DNA of 64,000 bases from Chitinophaga pinensis (GCF_007896845.1 NZ_VOHS01000003.1:1-64000), one strand, 5' to 3'; counted from the first letter of the stretch, positions 54,639 to 64,000 are shown. The notes: generated by a model from the letters alone, not told the origin. Numbers and translations are program-made.

Positions 54639-57600
54639 GTGAATACTGCTTCCGGCTGTGGCGCTTCAGGTGCAAGAGTAGCTGCTACAGTGACTGTAGT
54701 GCCAAGACCTGGTACACCTGCCGTAGTAAGCAATAATATAGATGTATGTGCAGGTCAGAATACGATCATATTCATACAGAATCCACAGGATGACCTGGCT
54801 TACCAGTTCTATGACGCTCCGACCGGCGGTACGCTAGTATCTACCGGACCTGTATTTGTAGTATATGCAGTAAACAGCAATGTAACCTACTATGTACAGG
54901 CAGTGAATGCGAATGGTTGTGCGAATGCAGGCGCCCGCGTAGCTGTGGCGATCAATGTTACACAAGCTCCGGCTACACCGGTAACAGCTTCAGATGTGAC
55001 AGCTTGTCCGGGTACTACTATTGACCTGGCCGTACAGAATCCAAATCCGTCACTTACCTATAACTGGTACACAGCAGCTACTGGTGGTACATTGGCAGGT
55101 ACAGGAAGTACTTTCACTACACCGGTTATCAATGCCGCAACTACTTATTATGTTGAGGCTACCAATGGTAACTGTAGCAGCGCGACAAGAGCAGCTGTGA
55201 ACGTGACCTTGTCCAGTGCTCCGCCTGTTCCGACCCTCGAATCCAATAATGTAAACATCTGTACTGGTGGTACTGCAACACTGCGTGTGACATCAAGTAC
55301 AACAGGTGTAACTTATAACTGGTACACTACTGCAACAGGTGGCACGCCTGCATTCAGTGGCCCTGAATTTGTAACGCCAAATCTGACCGCAAGTACTACT
55401 TACTATGTACAGGCTGTCAGCACCAACAGCCAGTGTGCAGGTACCAGCGCAAGAATAGCTGTTACGGTAACTGTTAACCAGAATCCTTCAACTCCGGTAC
55501 TGACGGCTGCAAACGTAGGTATCTGTGCAGGTCAGGATGTGAGCCTTTCTGTACAGAATCCACAGGCAGGTGTCGATTACCAATGGTTCAATGCAGCAAC
55601 AGGTGGTACGCTTGTCTTTACCGGCAACGCCTTCACTGTGACAGGTGTAACAGCTAATGCGAGCTACTACGTACAGGCAGTGAATGCAGGTGGTTGTGTG
55701 AATACAGGCGCACGTGCAACTGCAACGATTACAGTAACACAGGCTCCGGCTACACCGGTAACTGCTTCAACAGTCAATACATGTCCGGGTACAACAGTTG
55801 ATCTGACTGTACAGAATCCGGATGCAGCACTGACCTACAACTGGTATACTGCTGCTACAGGTGGTACGCTTGCAGGTACAGGCAGCACCTTCACTACACC
55901 GGTGATCAATACAGCTACTACATTCTATGTAGAAGCCAGCAATGGTAACTGTAACAGTGCAACAAGAGCTGCTGTGAATGTCACAGTATCCAGTGTTCCG
56001 CCTGCTCCGACCCTTGAATCTAATAATGTAAACACTTGTACAGGCGGTACCGCAAGACTGCGTGTTACCTCTTCTACAACAGGTGTAACCTATAACTGGT
56101 ACACAACAGCAACAGGTGGTACAGCTGTATTCAGTGGTCCTGAATTCGTAACACCAAACCTGAATGCAAGCACTACCTACTATGTAGAAGCTGTAAGCAC
56201 CAACAGCCAGTGTGCTGGTACAAGTACAAGAGTGGCCGCTACAGTGACTGTAGGTCAGTCTCCTGATGTTCCGGTACTGACTGCCGCCAGTGTAAGAGTA
56301 TGTGCGGGTCAGGATGCGACATTCTCCGTACAGAGTCCACAGGCAGGTGTTGATTACCAGTGGTTTGATGCTTCAAATGGTGGCACGCTTGTCTTCACAG
56401 GCACTACGTTCACCGTTACAGCTGTAACTGCAAATGTCAGCTACTATGTGCAGGCTGCTTCAGGTGCTACCTGTATCAGTGCAAGCCGCGCGACTGCAAG
56501 CATCGTGGTAGATGCAGCCGCACCGACACCAGATGTAGCTACTGCTAATGTAGTGACCTGTGTAGGTGGTACTGCTACCCTCAATGTGCTCAATCCGGAT
56601 GCAGCACTTACCTATCGCTGGTATGATGCTCCGGCAAACGGTAACCTGCTGGCTACCGGCCCTGAGTATACCACAGCGGCACTGAACAGCAACACGACCT
56701 TCTATGTGGAAGCACTGAATGGTTCAGGTTGTAGCAGTCAGGCAAGAAAAGGTGTGACAGTCACAATAGTGAATACAATTGATCCGCCGCTGGCAGATGG
56801 AGCGACTATCTGTGCTGGTACTTCTGCACTGCTTTCTGTGAAGAATCCACAGCCTGGTATCAGCTATAAATGGTACGAAGCTGCTGTAGGTGGTACTGCC
56901 GGTTTCACCGGCGCTGAGTTCACCACTCCGCAGCTGAATTCAAGCATGACTTACTATGTGGAAGCTTCTTCCGGTGGTTGTGTAAGCCAGAGCCGTACAA
57001 TTGTACAGGTAACTGTAAATACTACGCCTGCTTCTCCTGTAGTGGCCAGTGCGAGTGTAACAGCCTGTCAGGGTCAGACAGCTATGCTGAGCGTACAGAA
57101 TCCAAATGCAGCCCTCACCTATCGCTGGTATACTACTCCGACAGGAGGCACAGCGGCTGGCACAGGCAGCACATTTACAACACCTCCAATTAATGCAAAC
57201 GTCACATATTATGTGGAAGCACTGAATGCTTCCGGTTGTGCAAGCGCTACTCGTACTACAGTCAATGTAAATGTGGGTGCGCCGGCCAATAACGCTACCG
57301 TAACCGGCAATGAGGCTGGTATCTGTCCGGGAGCTACCGCAACGCTTACTGCGGCTTCAACAACACCAAATGCAAGCTTCCGCTGGTATACAACGGCAAC
57401 AGGAGGTACAGCAGTAGCGACAACAGCTGCATTTACGACACCAGCCCTGAATCAGAACACTACCTATTATGTGGAAGTGGTAACCGCTGGTGGTTGTACC
57501 AGCAGCAGCAGAATAGCGGTACAGGTGAATATCCTTGAAGCGCTGGATGCTCCGGTGGTAACTGTCAGCGAAACAACACCAACACAAGTGACCTTCCAGT

Positions 57601-58091
57601 GGTCAGCTGTTCCAGGTGCAGTCGCTTATGAAGTAACACTTGATAATGGTACTACTTATATCGTTCCAAGCTCCGGTGCCGCAGGCCTCACACACGTTGT
57701 ATCGGGTCTGACACCTACTCAGTCAGTAACTATACGTGTAAGAGCATTGGGTAATGCTGATTGTGAAACCAGCGCACTCTCTGCAGCGGTGACCGGCACA
57801 GCTGAGAATCCACAGGGTAACAAAATCTTTGTACCAAACATCTTCACGCCAAACGGTGATGGTTTCAACGATGTACACTATGTATATGGCAACACAATTG
57901 CCAATGTGGTGGTGAGATACTACAACCAGTTTGGTCAGCAGATCTTTGAGACAAAAGATCAGCGTACCGGATGGGATGGAACAATGGGCGGTCGCCAGCA
58001 ACCGGTAGGTGTATATATCTGGGTGCTCCGCGCTACACTGCAGGATGGTTCAGTTGTTAACATGAAAGGAACCGTCACAATCGTACGCTAA
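54639..58091 (+). CDS. giant secreted repeat adhesin, fragment 4 with CHU_C/type IX secretion domain
   Basis: Contains 11 Ig_7-like modules, a fibronectin III-like domain (about 57550-57800; PTQVTFQWSAVPGAVAYEV) and a terminal domain typical of gliding motility-associated C-termini (PNIFTPNGDGFNDV, YNQFGQQIFE, GWDG, PVGVYIWVL, GTVTIVR). That end domain directs export by the type IX system and attachment to the cell surface. The modules here form a 259-260 codon super-repeat of three Ig domains (starts 54001, 54780, 55557, 56334). The frame returns to that of fragment 1 because three one-base losses add to one codon. Confidence 0.9.
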   Translation: MNTASGCGASGARVAATVTVVPRPGTPAVVSNNIDVCAGQNTIIFIQNPQDDLAYQFYDAPTGGTLVSTGPVFVVYAVNSNVTYYVQAVNANGCANAGARVAVAINVTQAPATPVTASDVTACPGTTIDLAVQNPNPSLTYNWYTAATGGTLAGTGSTFTTPVINAATTYYVEATNGNCSSATRAAVNVTLSSAPPVPTLESNNVNICTGGTATLRVTSSTTGVTYNWYTTATGGTPAFSGPEFVTPNLTASTTYYVQAVSTNSQCAGTSARIAVTVTVNQNPSTPVLTAANVGICAGQDVSLSVQNPQAGVDYQWFNAATGGTLVFTGNAFTVTGVTANASYYVQAVNAGGCVNTGARATATITVTQAPATPVTASTVNTCPGTTVDLTVQNPDAALTYNWYTAATGGTLAGTGSTFTTPVINTATTFYVEASNGNCNSATRAAVNVTVSSVPPAPTLESNNVNTCTGGTARLRVTSSTTGVTYNWYTTATGGTAVFSGPEFVTPNLNASTTYYVEAVSTNSQCAGTSTRVAATVTVGQSPDVPVLTAASVRVCAGQDATFSVQSPQAGVDYQWFDASNGGTLVFTGTTFTVTAVTANVSYYVQAASGATCISASRATASIVVDAAAPTPDVATANVVTCVGGTATLNVLNPDAALTYRWYDAPANGNLLATGPEYTTAALNSNTTFYVEALNGSGCSSQARKGVTVTIVNTIDPPLADGATICAGTSALLSVKNPQPGISYKWYEAAVGGTAGFTGAEFTTPQLNSSMTYYVEASSGGCVSQSRTIVQVTVNTTPASPVVASASVTACQGQTAMLSVQNPNAALTYRWYTTPTGGTAAGTGSTFTTPPINANVTYYVEALNASGCASATRTTVNVNVGAPANNATVTGNEAGICPGATATLTAASTTPNASFRWYTTATGGTAVATTAAFTTPALNQNTTYYVEVVTAGGCTSSSRIAVQVNILEALDAPVVTVSETTPTQVTFQWSAVPGAVAYEVTLDNGTTYIVPSSGAAGLTHVVSGLTPTQSVTIRVRALGNADCETSALSAAVTGTAENPQGNKIFVPNIFTPNGDGFNDVHYVYGNTIANVVVRYYNQFGQQIFETKDQRTGWDGTMGGRQQPVGVYIWVLRATLQDGSVVNMKGTVTIVR

Positions 58092-58111
58092 ACGGGTTAG
58101 AAACTACATAA

Positions 58112-58137
58112 GGCCGGGGTAGTCCCCTATCCCGGCC
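58112..58137 (+). other. intercistronic hairpin
   Basis: Arms GGCCGGG (58112-58118) and CCCGGCC (58131-58137) with additional pairing in the loop. It lies between the giant adhesin and the PorP/SprF-like gene. No T-run follows, so it may be a weak attenuator or RNA-stability element. Confidence 0.5.
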
Positions 58138-58166
58138 ATTCCTTAAAAAGTCAAAAAAGTCTTCCT

Positions 58167-59180
58167 ATGAAGAATAAGAATATACTTTTTGTTGTCGGAA
58201 CTGTGCTGATTGCATTGATGCCAGGCTGGGTAAAGGCACAGGTAGATCCTCACTTCTCCCAGTATTATGCGTATCCTATGTGGCTGAACCCTGCGCTGAC
58301 AGGTGTTGTTGATGGCGATTATCGTGTCAGTGCCAATTACCGTAACCAATGGGTAAATATCGGTAAGCCTTTTTCTACAGTAGGTGTATCATTTGATGCA
58401 GCCGGACCCAATAATATCGGCGTAGGTTTAAATATCACAAATATGTCTGCCGGTGATGCCGGGTATAATTACCTCAACGCAATGGCCAGTTTTTCATACC
58501 GTGGCGTACGCTTTGGTGAAACCGGTACCAGTCAGCTGGTGTTCGGTATCCAGGCAGGTATGATCAACCGCAAAATAGATCCTGCGAAATGGCAACTTGG
58601 TAGTCAGTATGATCCGGTGATGGGATTTGACCCATCTAAACCAAGTGGAGAGAATATCAATACAACTTCTTCCAACTCCTTTGATGCAGCCGCAGGAGCC
58701 ATGTTCTTCGACGGAAACCCTAATCACCAGTTTAACCCATTTGCAGGTTTCTCTGCGGGACATCTTACACAACCACAGGATCCATTTGTTTCTGCCGGTT
58801 CTAATAAACGTTTGCCGGTAAGATATATCGGACATGGTGGTACACGTATCAAGCTGAATGAGATATTCAGCCTTACACCGCATGGCTTATATATGCGTCA
58901 GGGAAATGCGCATGAAACGGTGGTGGGATTATATGGTCAGGCATACGTGAATGAGGAGCTGGATTTTCTGCTGGGAGCAAACTATCGTATCAAGGATTCC
59001 GCTATTCCTTTTGCAGGGTTCCATTTCAAAAATTTCGTGCTGGGGCTCAGTTATGATGTGAACGCCTCCAATCTCAGAAGATTGGTAAACGGTAGTAACA
59101 GCTTTGAACTATCCTTATCCTTCATAAGCCGGAAAAAGAAAGTTTACTCTGAAGAGAATTTCTTTTGCCCGCGGTTGTAA
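58167..59180 (+). CDS. PorP/SprF family type IX secretion system membrane protein
   Basis: The 337-residue protein has a signal peptide (ending VKAQ at about 22) and the PorP/SprF outer-membrane pattern: VDPHFSQYYAYPMWLNPALTG, YRVSANYRNQW, FSTVGVSFDAAG, LNYL-rich beta strands and the terminal FELSLSFISRKKK. SprF is required for secretion of the gliding adhesin SprB, and genes like it follow such adhesins. The giant adhesin lies immediately upstream, which supports a partner role. It likely forms a barrel in the outer membrane. Confidence 0.93.
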   Translation: MKNKNILFVVGTVLIALMPGWVKAQVDPHFSQYYAYPMWLNPALTGVVDGDYRVSANYRNQWVNIGKPFSTVGVSFDAAGPNNIGVGLNITNMSAGDAGYNYLNAMASFSYRGVRFGETGTSQLVFGIQAGMINRKIDPAKWQLGSQYDPVMGFDPSKPSGENINTTSSNSFDAAAGAMFFDGNPNHQFNPFAGFSAGHLTQPQDPFVSAGSNKRLPVRYIGHGGTRIKLNEIFSLTPHGLYMRQGNAHETVVGLYGQAYVNEELDFLLGANYRIKDSAIPFAGFHFKNFVLGLSYDVNASNLRRLVNGSNSFELSLSFISRKKKVYSEENFFCPRL

Positions 59181-59197
59181 AAACAAAAAATACACGG

Positions 59198-61213
59198 ATG
59201 AAAAAAAATGTACGCTACTGGCTGGTTATCGCACTATTATGGACTGTTAGCACTGCAAGCGCGCAGTATGTATACGATTATAAGCGGACCGGAGATATTT
59301 ATTTTGAAGCAAAGGATTATTATTCCGCTGCTCAATATTACAACAGGGCCCTGGGTACTTTTAAGATAAAACCCGAACAGATATTGCCTTACACCGTAGA
59401 ATTACGTGGAAAGGAGTCTGGTAAACTGAAGGACTATGAAACAGTCATCTATAAACTGGCTGAATCATACAGGAATTATTACGACTATGGCAATGCCGAA
59501 AAATATTATGAACAGGCTGTAGGTTTCAATAACAATACACTGTTTCCGCTCGCACGCTTCTGGTATGGTGTGTGTCTGCGTGCCAATGGTAAGTATACTA
59601 CGGCATTGGAACAGTTTACGAAGTTTAAACAGGAGTACAATAAAACGGATGATATCAGTGCAAGAGCAACACTGGAAATAGCCAGCTGTGAATTTGCGGT
59701 ATCTGAAGCAAGCAGGATGCCCGGTTATACTATCAGCAAACTGTCCGGTGATGTAAACGCAGGTGGTGCAAACTACGCCCCTGCTGTATTGGGTAAGAAT
59801 ATGCTGTTGTACACCTCTTCCCGTCCTGATAGCAGCGACCTTGAAAAGGAAAAGAAATCAAAAAAGGTAAACCCTTACATCAATAATCTGTTTGTTGCTA
59901 CCGGTGAAGGCAGTAACTTTAGTAACAGTCATCCGGTAGCCATCCCGGAAGCCAGTGGGATCGATCAGGGTGTGGCTACTGTCAGCCCCGATGGCAATAC
60001 AATTTATCTGACCCGCTGGACAACAAAAAATGGTATTAAAGCAGCGGCTATTTACAGTAGTAAACGTAAGGGAAATGATTGGGAAGATCCGAAGGTATTA
60101 GGGGTAAATGTGAATGTGGACGGATATAGTTCGATGCAACCTTTCATCACCAGTGACGGAAAATATCTGCTGTTTGCATCCAACAGACCAGGTGGTATGG
60201 GTAAGAACGATCTCTGGTATTGTGCACTGGAGAATGGTAGTGCTGGTCCGGCGAAGAACTTTGGTACAAACATCAATACCCGTGATGATGAACAGGCGCC
60301 TTTTTACGATGGAGAAAAGAAAGCGCTTATCTTCAGTACAGATGGAAGAGTCGGATTAGGCGGACTGGATTTCTTTGTAAGCGAAGGTGATTTCAGTAGC
60401 TGGGGATCTCCTAAGAATCTTGGGTTACCACTTAACTCGCCGAAGGATGATGTTTACTTTACTGCAGCTGACAGAGACCATCCGATGGCCGGAGGTTATA
60501 TCAGTTCTGACAGAGAATCTGTTTGTTGTCTGGAAGTATTCACTATTAAAAAGATCTCCAAAACAATCAATGGTTTAGTATTGGATTGCGATGGTGATCT
60601 GCCGTTGACGGGTGCTAAAGTAACATTGCTGGATACAATATTACAGCGTGTGATCGGACAGGTAACATTGGATGAGACAGGTCGTTACCGTTTTGAAGTA
60701 GAACCCCTCAAACACTATAAGGTGATGGCTGAGAAAGAGAATTATTTCTCAAAAGCGATCTATGTAAATACAGACGGTCTGACAAAAGTTGATTCATTGG
60801 TGAACCCAACTATATGTCTGAAACGTTATGAAATAGGCAAGCCTATTATCCTGAAAGATATCTACTACGATTTCGACAAAGCAACGCTGCGTCCGCAGTC
60901 GCTGATCGTACTGGATACTGTAGTCTCAATTATGCAGGATAACCCGAATATCATTATTGAGATGAGTGCACATACGGATAGTAAGGGTAAGGATGAATAC
61001 AACATGAAACTGTCTCAGAAAAGAGCGCAGTCTTGCGTTGATTACCTTATCAGCAAAGGCATCTCCAGCGATCGTATGATCGCCAAAGGTTATGGAGAAA
61101 CAAGGCCTATAGCGCCCAATACCCTGCCTGATGGCAAGGATAATCCGGAAGGCAGACAACTGAACAGAAGAACAGAATTTAAAGTGTTACGCGTAACGCA
61201 ATTAAACCAATAG
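59198..61213 (+). CDS. PorE-like OmpA family protein (TPR, PD40 propeller, OmpA)
   Basis: From ATG 59198 the protein has 671 residues; an upstream TTG at 59165 overlaps the PorP gene. It has a signal peptide (ending TASAQ), TPR repeats (about 30-170; YFEAKDYYSAAQYYNRAL, NAEKYYEQAVGF), WD40/PD40-like strands (about 190-450; SPDGNTIYLT, SDGKYLLFASNRPGGMGKNDL), a CNA-B-like/regulatory beta domain (about 460-540) and an OmpA domain (about 555-671; IYYDFDKATLRPQS, SAHTDSKGKDEYNMKLSQKRA). This order matches PorE of the type IX system, which anchors the complex to peptidoglycan. It follows PorP/SprF by 17 bp, so they are one operon. Confidence 0.93.
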   Translation: MKKNVRYWLVIALLWTVSTASAQYVYDYKRTGDIYFEAKDYYSAAQYYNRALGTFKIKPEQILPYTVELRGKESGKLKDYETVIYKLAESYRNYYDYGNAEKYYEQAVGFNNNTLFPLARFWYGVCLRANGKYTTALEQFTKFKQEYNKTDDISARATLEIASCEFAVSEASRMPGYTISKLSGDVNAGGANYAPAVLGKNMLLYTSSRPDSSDLEKEKKSKKVNPYINNLFVATGEGSNFSNSHPVAIPEASGIDQGVATVSPDGNTIYLTRWTTKNGIKAAAIYSSKRKGNDWEDPKVLGVNVNVDGYSSMQPFITSDGKYLLFASNRPGGMGKNDLWYCALENGSAGPAKNFGTNINTRDDEQAPFYDGEKKALIFSTDGRVGLGGLDFFVSEGDFSSWGSPKNLGLPLNSPKDDVYFTAADRDHPMAGGYISSDRESVCCLEVFTIKKISKTINGLVLDCDGDLPLTGAKVTLLDTILQRVIGQVTLDETGRYRFEVEPLKHYKVMAEKENYFSKAIYVNTDGLTKVDSLVNPTICLKRYEIGKPIILKDIYYDFDKATLRPQSLIVLDTVVSIMQDNPNIIIEMSAHTDSKGKDEYNMKLSQKRAQSCVDYLISKGISSDRMIAKGYGETRPIAPNTLPDGKDNPEGRQLNRRTEFKVLRVTQLNQ

Positions 61214-61297
61214 CGGTCACGCTGACCTCTTTATAAAGTCGGTTTTTCCGATCTACGGATTGGAGCCATATCCTAATGACGAGCGAAGACCATCATG

Positions 61298-61326
61298 ATA
61301 ATGGCCGGAATATTTCCGGCCATTAT
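61298..61326. terminator. bidirectional terminator between convergent genes
   Basis: Arms 61298-61310 and 61314-61326 (13 bp, AATGGCCGGAA type) with a 3-base loop lie between the PorE-like stop (61213) and the lipoprotein stop (61376). Both flanks are A+T-rich. Confidence 0.8.
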
Positions 61327-61375
61327 TACATTTAGTTGAACCAGTGAGTCTCTAATTTCTTAGCAAAAGATCTGA

Positions 61376-61876
61376 TTATTGCGCAACGCTTTTCAGGATG
61401 TTACCGATAGCAATTGTGCTGTCTTTAGTAGCGCTGTAGCGTACTTTAGCGAAAGCGTTGATCTTAAGCGCACTGTCAAAATTGAATTTGCGGGTGCTAC
61501 CATTTACTACTACCGTCTTGATCTTGTTCCAGATCACTTTAGTAGCTTCTGCGCCATTACCAACGAGGGTATCTTTAGTCAGGGTGTCAGTTACTGGTGC
61601 AGCAACGGTACCACCGATCAGATAGAAAGGATGTTTAATGTCTTTCGCAGAAGCTTTCAGGGTGATAGCCAGGTTTACACTGCTGTCTGTGTTTTCAGAC
61701 AGGGTGATAGTACCTACCTGAGTCGCATCAGTAGCGCTTTTGGTCAGTTTGTACTCTTTAGTACGTCCAGGCGCAGGTGTTGGATTGTCATCATCATCGC
61801 TGCAAGCTGCAAAAGTAATACCCATAGCAAGGGCTAATGCTCCTATTTTAAGAGCATGTTTTTTAATCGTAAGCAT
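61376..61876 (-). CDS. hypothetical lipoprotein
   Basis: The 166-residue protein has a lipoprotein signal ending TFAAC (Cys25) followed by an acidic linker DDDDN. The remainder is beta-rich with the repeated sense of a small beta-sandwich (TITLSENTDSSVNLAITLKAS, TKVIWNKIKTVVVNGSTRK). No named family is recognised. It is convergent with the PorE-like gene. Such lipoproteins are common on the Bacteroidota surface. Confidence 0.75.
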   Translation of the reverse strand: MLTIKKHALKIGALALAMGITFAACSDDDDNPTPAPGRTKEYKLTKSATDATQVGTITLSENTDSSVNLAITLKASAKDIKHPFYLIGGTVAAPVTDTLTKDTLVGNGAEATKVIWNKIKTVVVNGSTRKFNFDSALKINAFAKVRYSATKDSTIAIGNILKSVAQ

Positions 61877-62281
61877 GGTTTCCGTTTAATTGAATTTTTA
61901 GAACTTAGGTTTCCGTGTTTTAATACAATAATGGTTTCTCAGCGCTGATGCAATTGTTAAACGAGAGCGTTAAAGAAAAGTTACAATCATTGTAAAAAAA
62001 TTATTTAATGTGTTTTGGTCATGCAATGAAGTGCTTAACCGTATTGCATTTGATGCCTTTTAAAAAATGTGTGGAATCAAATGTTTGTTGCCACATCTTA
62101 TAAAAAAGCAAAGCAGTTTAAAAAAACATCTTTAGCTTTGTAGCCTACAATTTTAAGCGCCATGAAAAGCATCATGTAATACCTGGTCCTCCCAGGTATC
62201 CCCCACGCCCACTTTATGAAGGATGTACTATGCACAGTACAGCCTGTTCTCATTTTCTAAAAATTTCTAATAGTTTTCAAC

Positions 62282-63694
62282 ATGCAGCATATGCAGGCAG
62301 ATTCCCACCTGAGCAAGGCGTTTCGGTTGTTTATAATGGCCGTTTCAGGTACGGAGAAAGAATTTACCAGTGGTAATATCAACCGTGCTATTTTTTTATT
62401 ATCTGTTCCGATGATACTGGAAATGGTGATGGAATCATTGTTTGCAGTAGTCGATATATTTTTTGTAAGTAAACTGGGTAAACATGCGATCACTACAGTT
62501 GGATTGACAGAGTCCATGATGACATTAGTATACACCGCAGCATTTGGTCTGAGTATGGCCGCTACAGCGGTTGTGGCACGTCGTACAGGTGAGAAAGATA
62601 ATGATGCAGCCGCGCATACAGCGGTACAGTCGTTATACGTGGCATTTGCATTGGCGGCGCTGATCGCTGTAACAGGTGTTGTATTTGCCCGTGAGATACT
62701 TGCTTTAATGGGAGCTTCTCCTGAAGTGATAGATAACGGATATATATACACGCAGATTATGCTGGGTGGTAACCTGATCGTTATCCTCATATTCCTGATC
62801 AATGGTATATTCAGAGGTGCAGGTGATGCCGCTGTCGCAATGCGCTCGTTGTGGATCGCGAATATTCTGAATATTTTGTTGTGTCCTTTACTGATTAATG
62901 GATTCGGCCCCATTCCTGCTTTAGGTCTGAAAGGCGCCGCACTGGCTACTACTATTGGCAGGGGAATCGGTGTATGTTATCAGTTATACCACCTGTTCGG
63001 TGGTAAGGGATTGATAAAAATAAACAGCCATCACCTGCTGCCGGATATGAGCGTGATCGTACGATTGCTGAAAATTGCTGCAGGCGGTACTGCACAATTG
63101 CTGATCAATACCGCCAGCTGGATCTTCCTTGTCAGGTTAATTGCCCGCTTTGGCGAAGACGCAGTAGCAGGTTACACAATAGCGGTGCGTATTATCATTT
63201 TTACCCTGTTACCTGCTTCTGGTATGGCTAATGCGGCGGCCGCACTGGTAGGACAAAACCTTGGTGCGGGGCAACCGGATAGAGCAGAGACTTCTGTATG
63301 GAGAGCCGCTTTTTTTAATATGCTTTTTCTGGGAGTTGTATCTGTCTTTTTCCTGCTGGCAGCAAGACCGATTGTCATGCTGTTTACACAGGATACAGGT
63401 ATCATCGCTTATGCCGCCCAGTGTTTACAGCTAGTCAGCGTTGGCTATATATTTTATGCCTATGGGATGGTTCTTTCGCAGTCTTTTAACGGAGCAGGCG
63501 ATACGCGTACGCCTACGCTGATCAACCTTGTTGGTTTCTGGATGCTACAGGTCCCAATGGCGTGGATCATGGCCGTCAATTATAATATGGGGCCTGCCGG
63601 TGTATTCTGGGCGATTGCTATCGCGGAATCCTGTGTAGCGGTTGCGGCAATATTTATATTCAGGAAAGGATGGTGGAAGCGGGTAAAAGTTTAG
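62282..63694 (+). CDS. MATE family efflux transporter
   Basis: The 470-residue protein (the ATG at 62336 would remove 18 residues) has 12 membrane helices and the MATE pattern: AIFLLSVPMILEMVMESLFAVVDIFFVSKLGKHA in landmarks VPMILE and VDIFFVSKLG, FGLSMAATAVVARRTGEKD, IFRGAGDAAVAM, and the repeated second half VGQNLGAGQPDRAE, LSQSFNGAGDTRTPT. It exports drugs or metabolites by Na+ or H+ antiport in the inner membrane. It is about 400 bp from the divergent lipoprotein gene; no operon partners are visible. Confidence 0.94.
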   Translation: MQHMQADSHLSKAFRLFIMAVSGTEKEFTSGNINRAIFLLSVPMILEMVMESLFAVVDIFFVSKLGKHAITTVGLTESMMTLVYTAAFGLSMAATAVVARRTGEKDNDAAAHTAVQSLYVAFALAALIAVTGVVFAREILALMGASPEVIDNGYIYTQIMLGGNLIVILIFLINGIFRGAGDAAVAMRSLWIANILNILLCPLLINGFGPIPALGLKGAALATTIGRGIGVCYQLYHLFGGKGLIKINSHHLLPDMSVIVRLLKIAAGGTAQLLINTASWIFLVRLIARFGEDAVAGYTIAVRIIIFTLLPASGMANAAAALVGQNLGAGQPDRAETSVWRAAFFNMLFLGVVSVFFLLAARPIVMLFTQDTGIIAYAAQCLQLVSVGYIFYAYGMVLSQSFNGAGDTRTPTLINLVGFWMLQVPMAWIMAVNYNMGPAGVFWAIAIAESCVAVAAIFIFRKGWWKRVKV

Positions 63695-63749
63695 TTACAT
63701 TTGCGCTGTTTTGTTTTAAACTAACTAAAACCCAATAAAAAAGATAAGC

Positions 63750-64000
63750 ATGTCGCTAACTGTTGTAGGAACGATGGCGTTCGATGATATTGAGACGCCC
63801 TTTGGTAAATCCGGACGAATTATCGGTGGTTCAGCCACTTATATCGCATGGGCCGCTTCAAATTTTGTGAAGCCCATCAATCAGGTATCTGTAATCGGAG
63901 GAGATTTCCCTCAGGATGAACTCAACGCGTTGACAGCCAAAGGTGTTGCGTTGGAAGGTGTGCAGGTAAAAAAAGACGAAAAGTCCTTCTACTGGGCGGG
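63750..64000 (+). CDS. PfkB family carbohydrate/nucleoside kinase, partial (N-terminus)
   Basis: The frame starting at ATG 63750 gives 83 residues before the window ends: MSLTVVGTMAFDDIETPFG, GRIIGGSATYIAWAAS, VSVIGGDFPQDELNAL. This is the N-terminal part of the ribokinase/PfkB fold, with the GGSATY substrate-binding segment. It runs off the right edge, so length and specificity cannot be judged. It lies 55 bp after the MATE stop. Confidence 0.85.
   Translation, partial: MSLTVVGTMAFDDIETPFGKSGRIIGGSATYIAWAASNFVKPINQVSVIGGDFPQDELNALTAKGVALEGVQVKKDEKSFYWA

Overview
The window looks like a chromosomal segment from a Chitinophaga-like member of the Bacteroidota. The evidence is a SusC/SusD pair with a DUF6377-type regulator, a giant adhesin ending in a gliding-motility type C-terminal domain (CHU_C) followed by PorP/SprF-like and PorE-like OmpA genes, GH97 and GHL10 enzymes, LytTR and AraC regulators, TAnnTTTG-like promoters instead of Shine-Dalgarno signals, and moderate G+C. 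I see no rRNA, integrase, insertion sequence or CRISPR array.

Layout. 1-2.8 kb: a frameshifted GH97 alpha-glucosidase (minus) divergent from a frameshifted secreted lipoprotein with an HELGH motif, followed by a 38-bp-arm palindrome. 2.9-8.1 kb: DoxX-like protein, AraC regulator, a DsbA-like protein without its first catalytic cysteine, and a hybrid histidine kinase with a LytTR regulator. 8.5-17 kb: an RNA-metabolism neighbourhood with a YkuK-type RNase H-fold protein, three compact tRNA genes (His, Gln, apparent Ile-UAU), two micro-ORFs with their own terminators, an RlaP-type nucleotidyltransferase, a PhyH-like dioxygenase, a DUF5690 transporter, an SPFH/Band-7 protein with five repeats at a 67-residue period, a tandem of degenerate tRNA-like units, and a WYL regulator. 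SPFH plus tRNA-like RNA, and RlaP, are components described for bacterial RNA-repair systems, but no RNA ligase is visible here. 17-28.9 kb: a DUF6377 regulator and SusC/SusD, a 2-kb repeat-rich non-coding stretch, then CBM9-like, GHL10 and sugar-kinase genes. 30-34.9 kb: a TetR-TolC-HlyD-EmrB efflux operon. 35.1-44.1 kb: a candidate small RNA, two small proteins, a Kef-type antiporter with its flavoprotein partner, a CLC channel, a transglutaminase-like membrane protein and a STAND/NACHT ATPase. 44.8-61.2 kb: a giant repeat adhesin and two outer-membrane partners, probably a type IX secretion/gliding cluster. 61.4-64 kb: a lipoprotein, a MATE transporter and the start of a PfkB kinase.

A theme across the window is single-base loss in short homopolymers. 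The giant adhesin is split into four ORFs by three such losses, and the GH97 gene and the HELGH lipoprotein are broken the same way. Either the assembly has homopolymer undercalls or these are real frameshifts. I annotate the reconstructed genes as well as the visible fragments.
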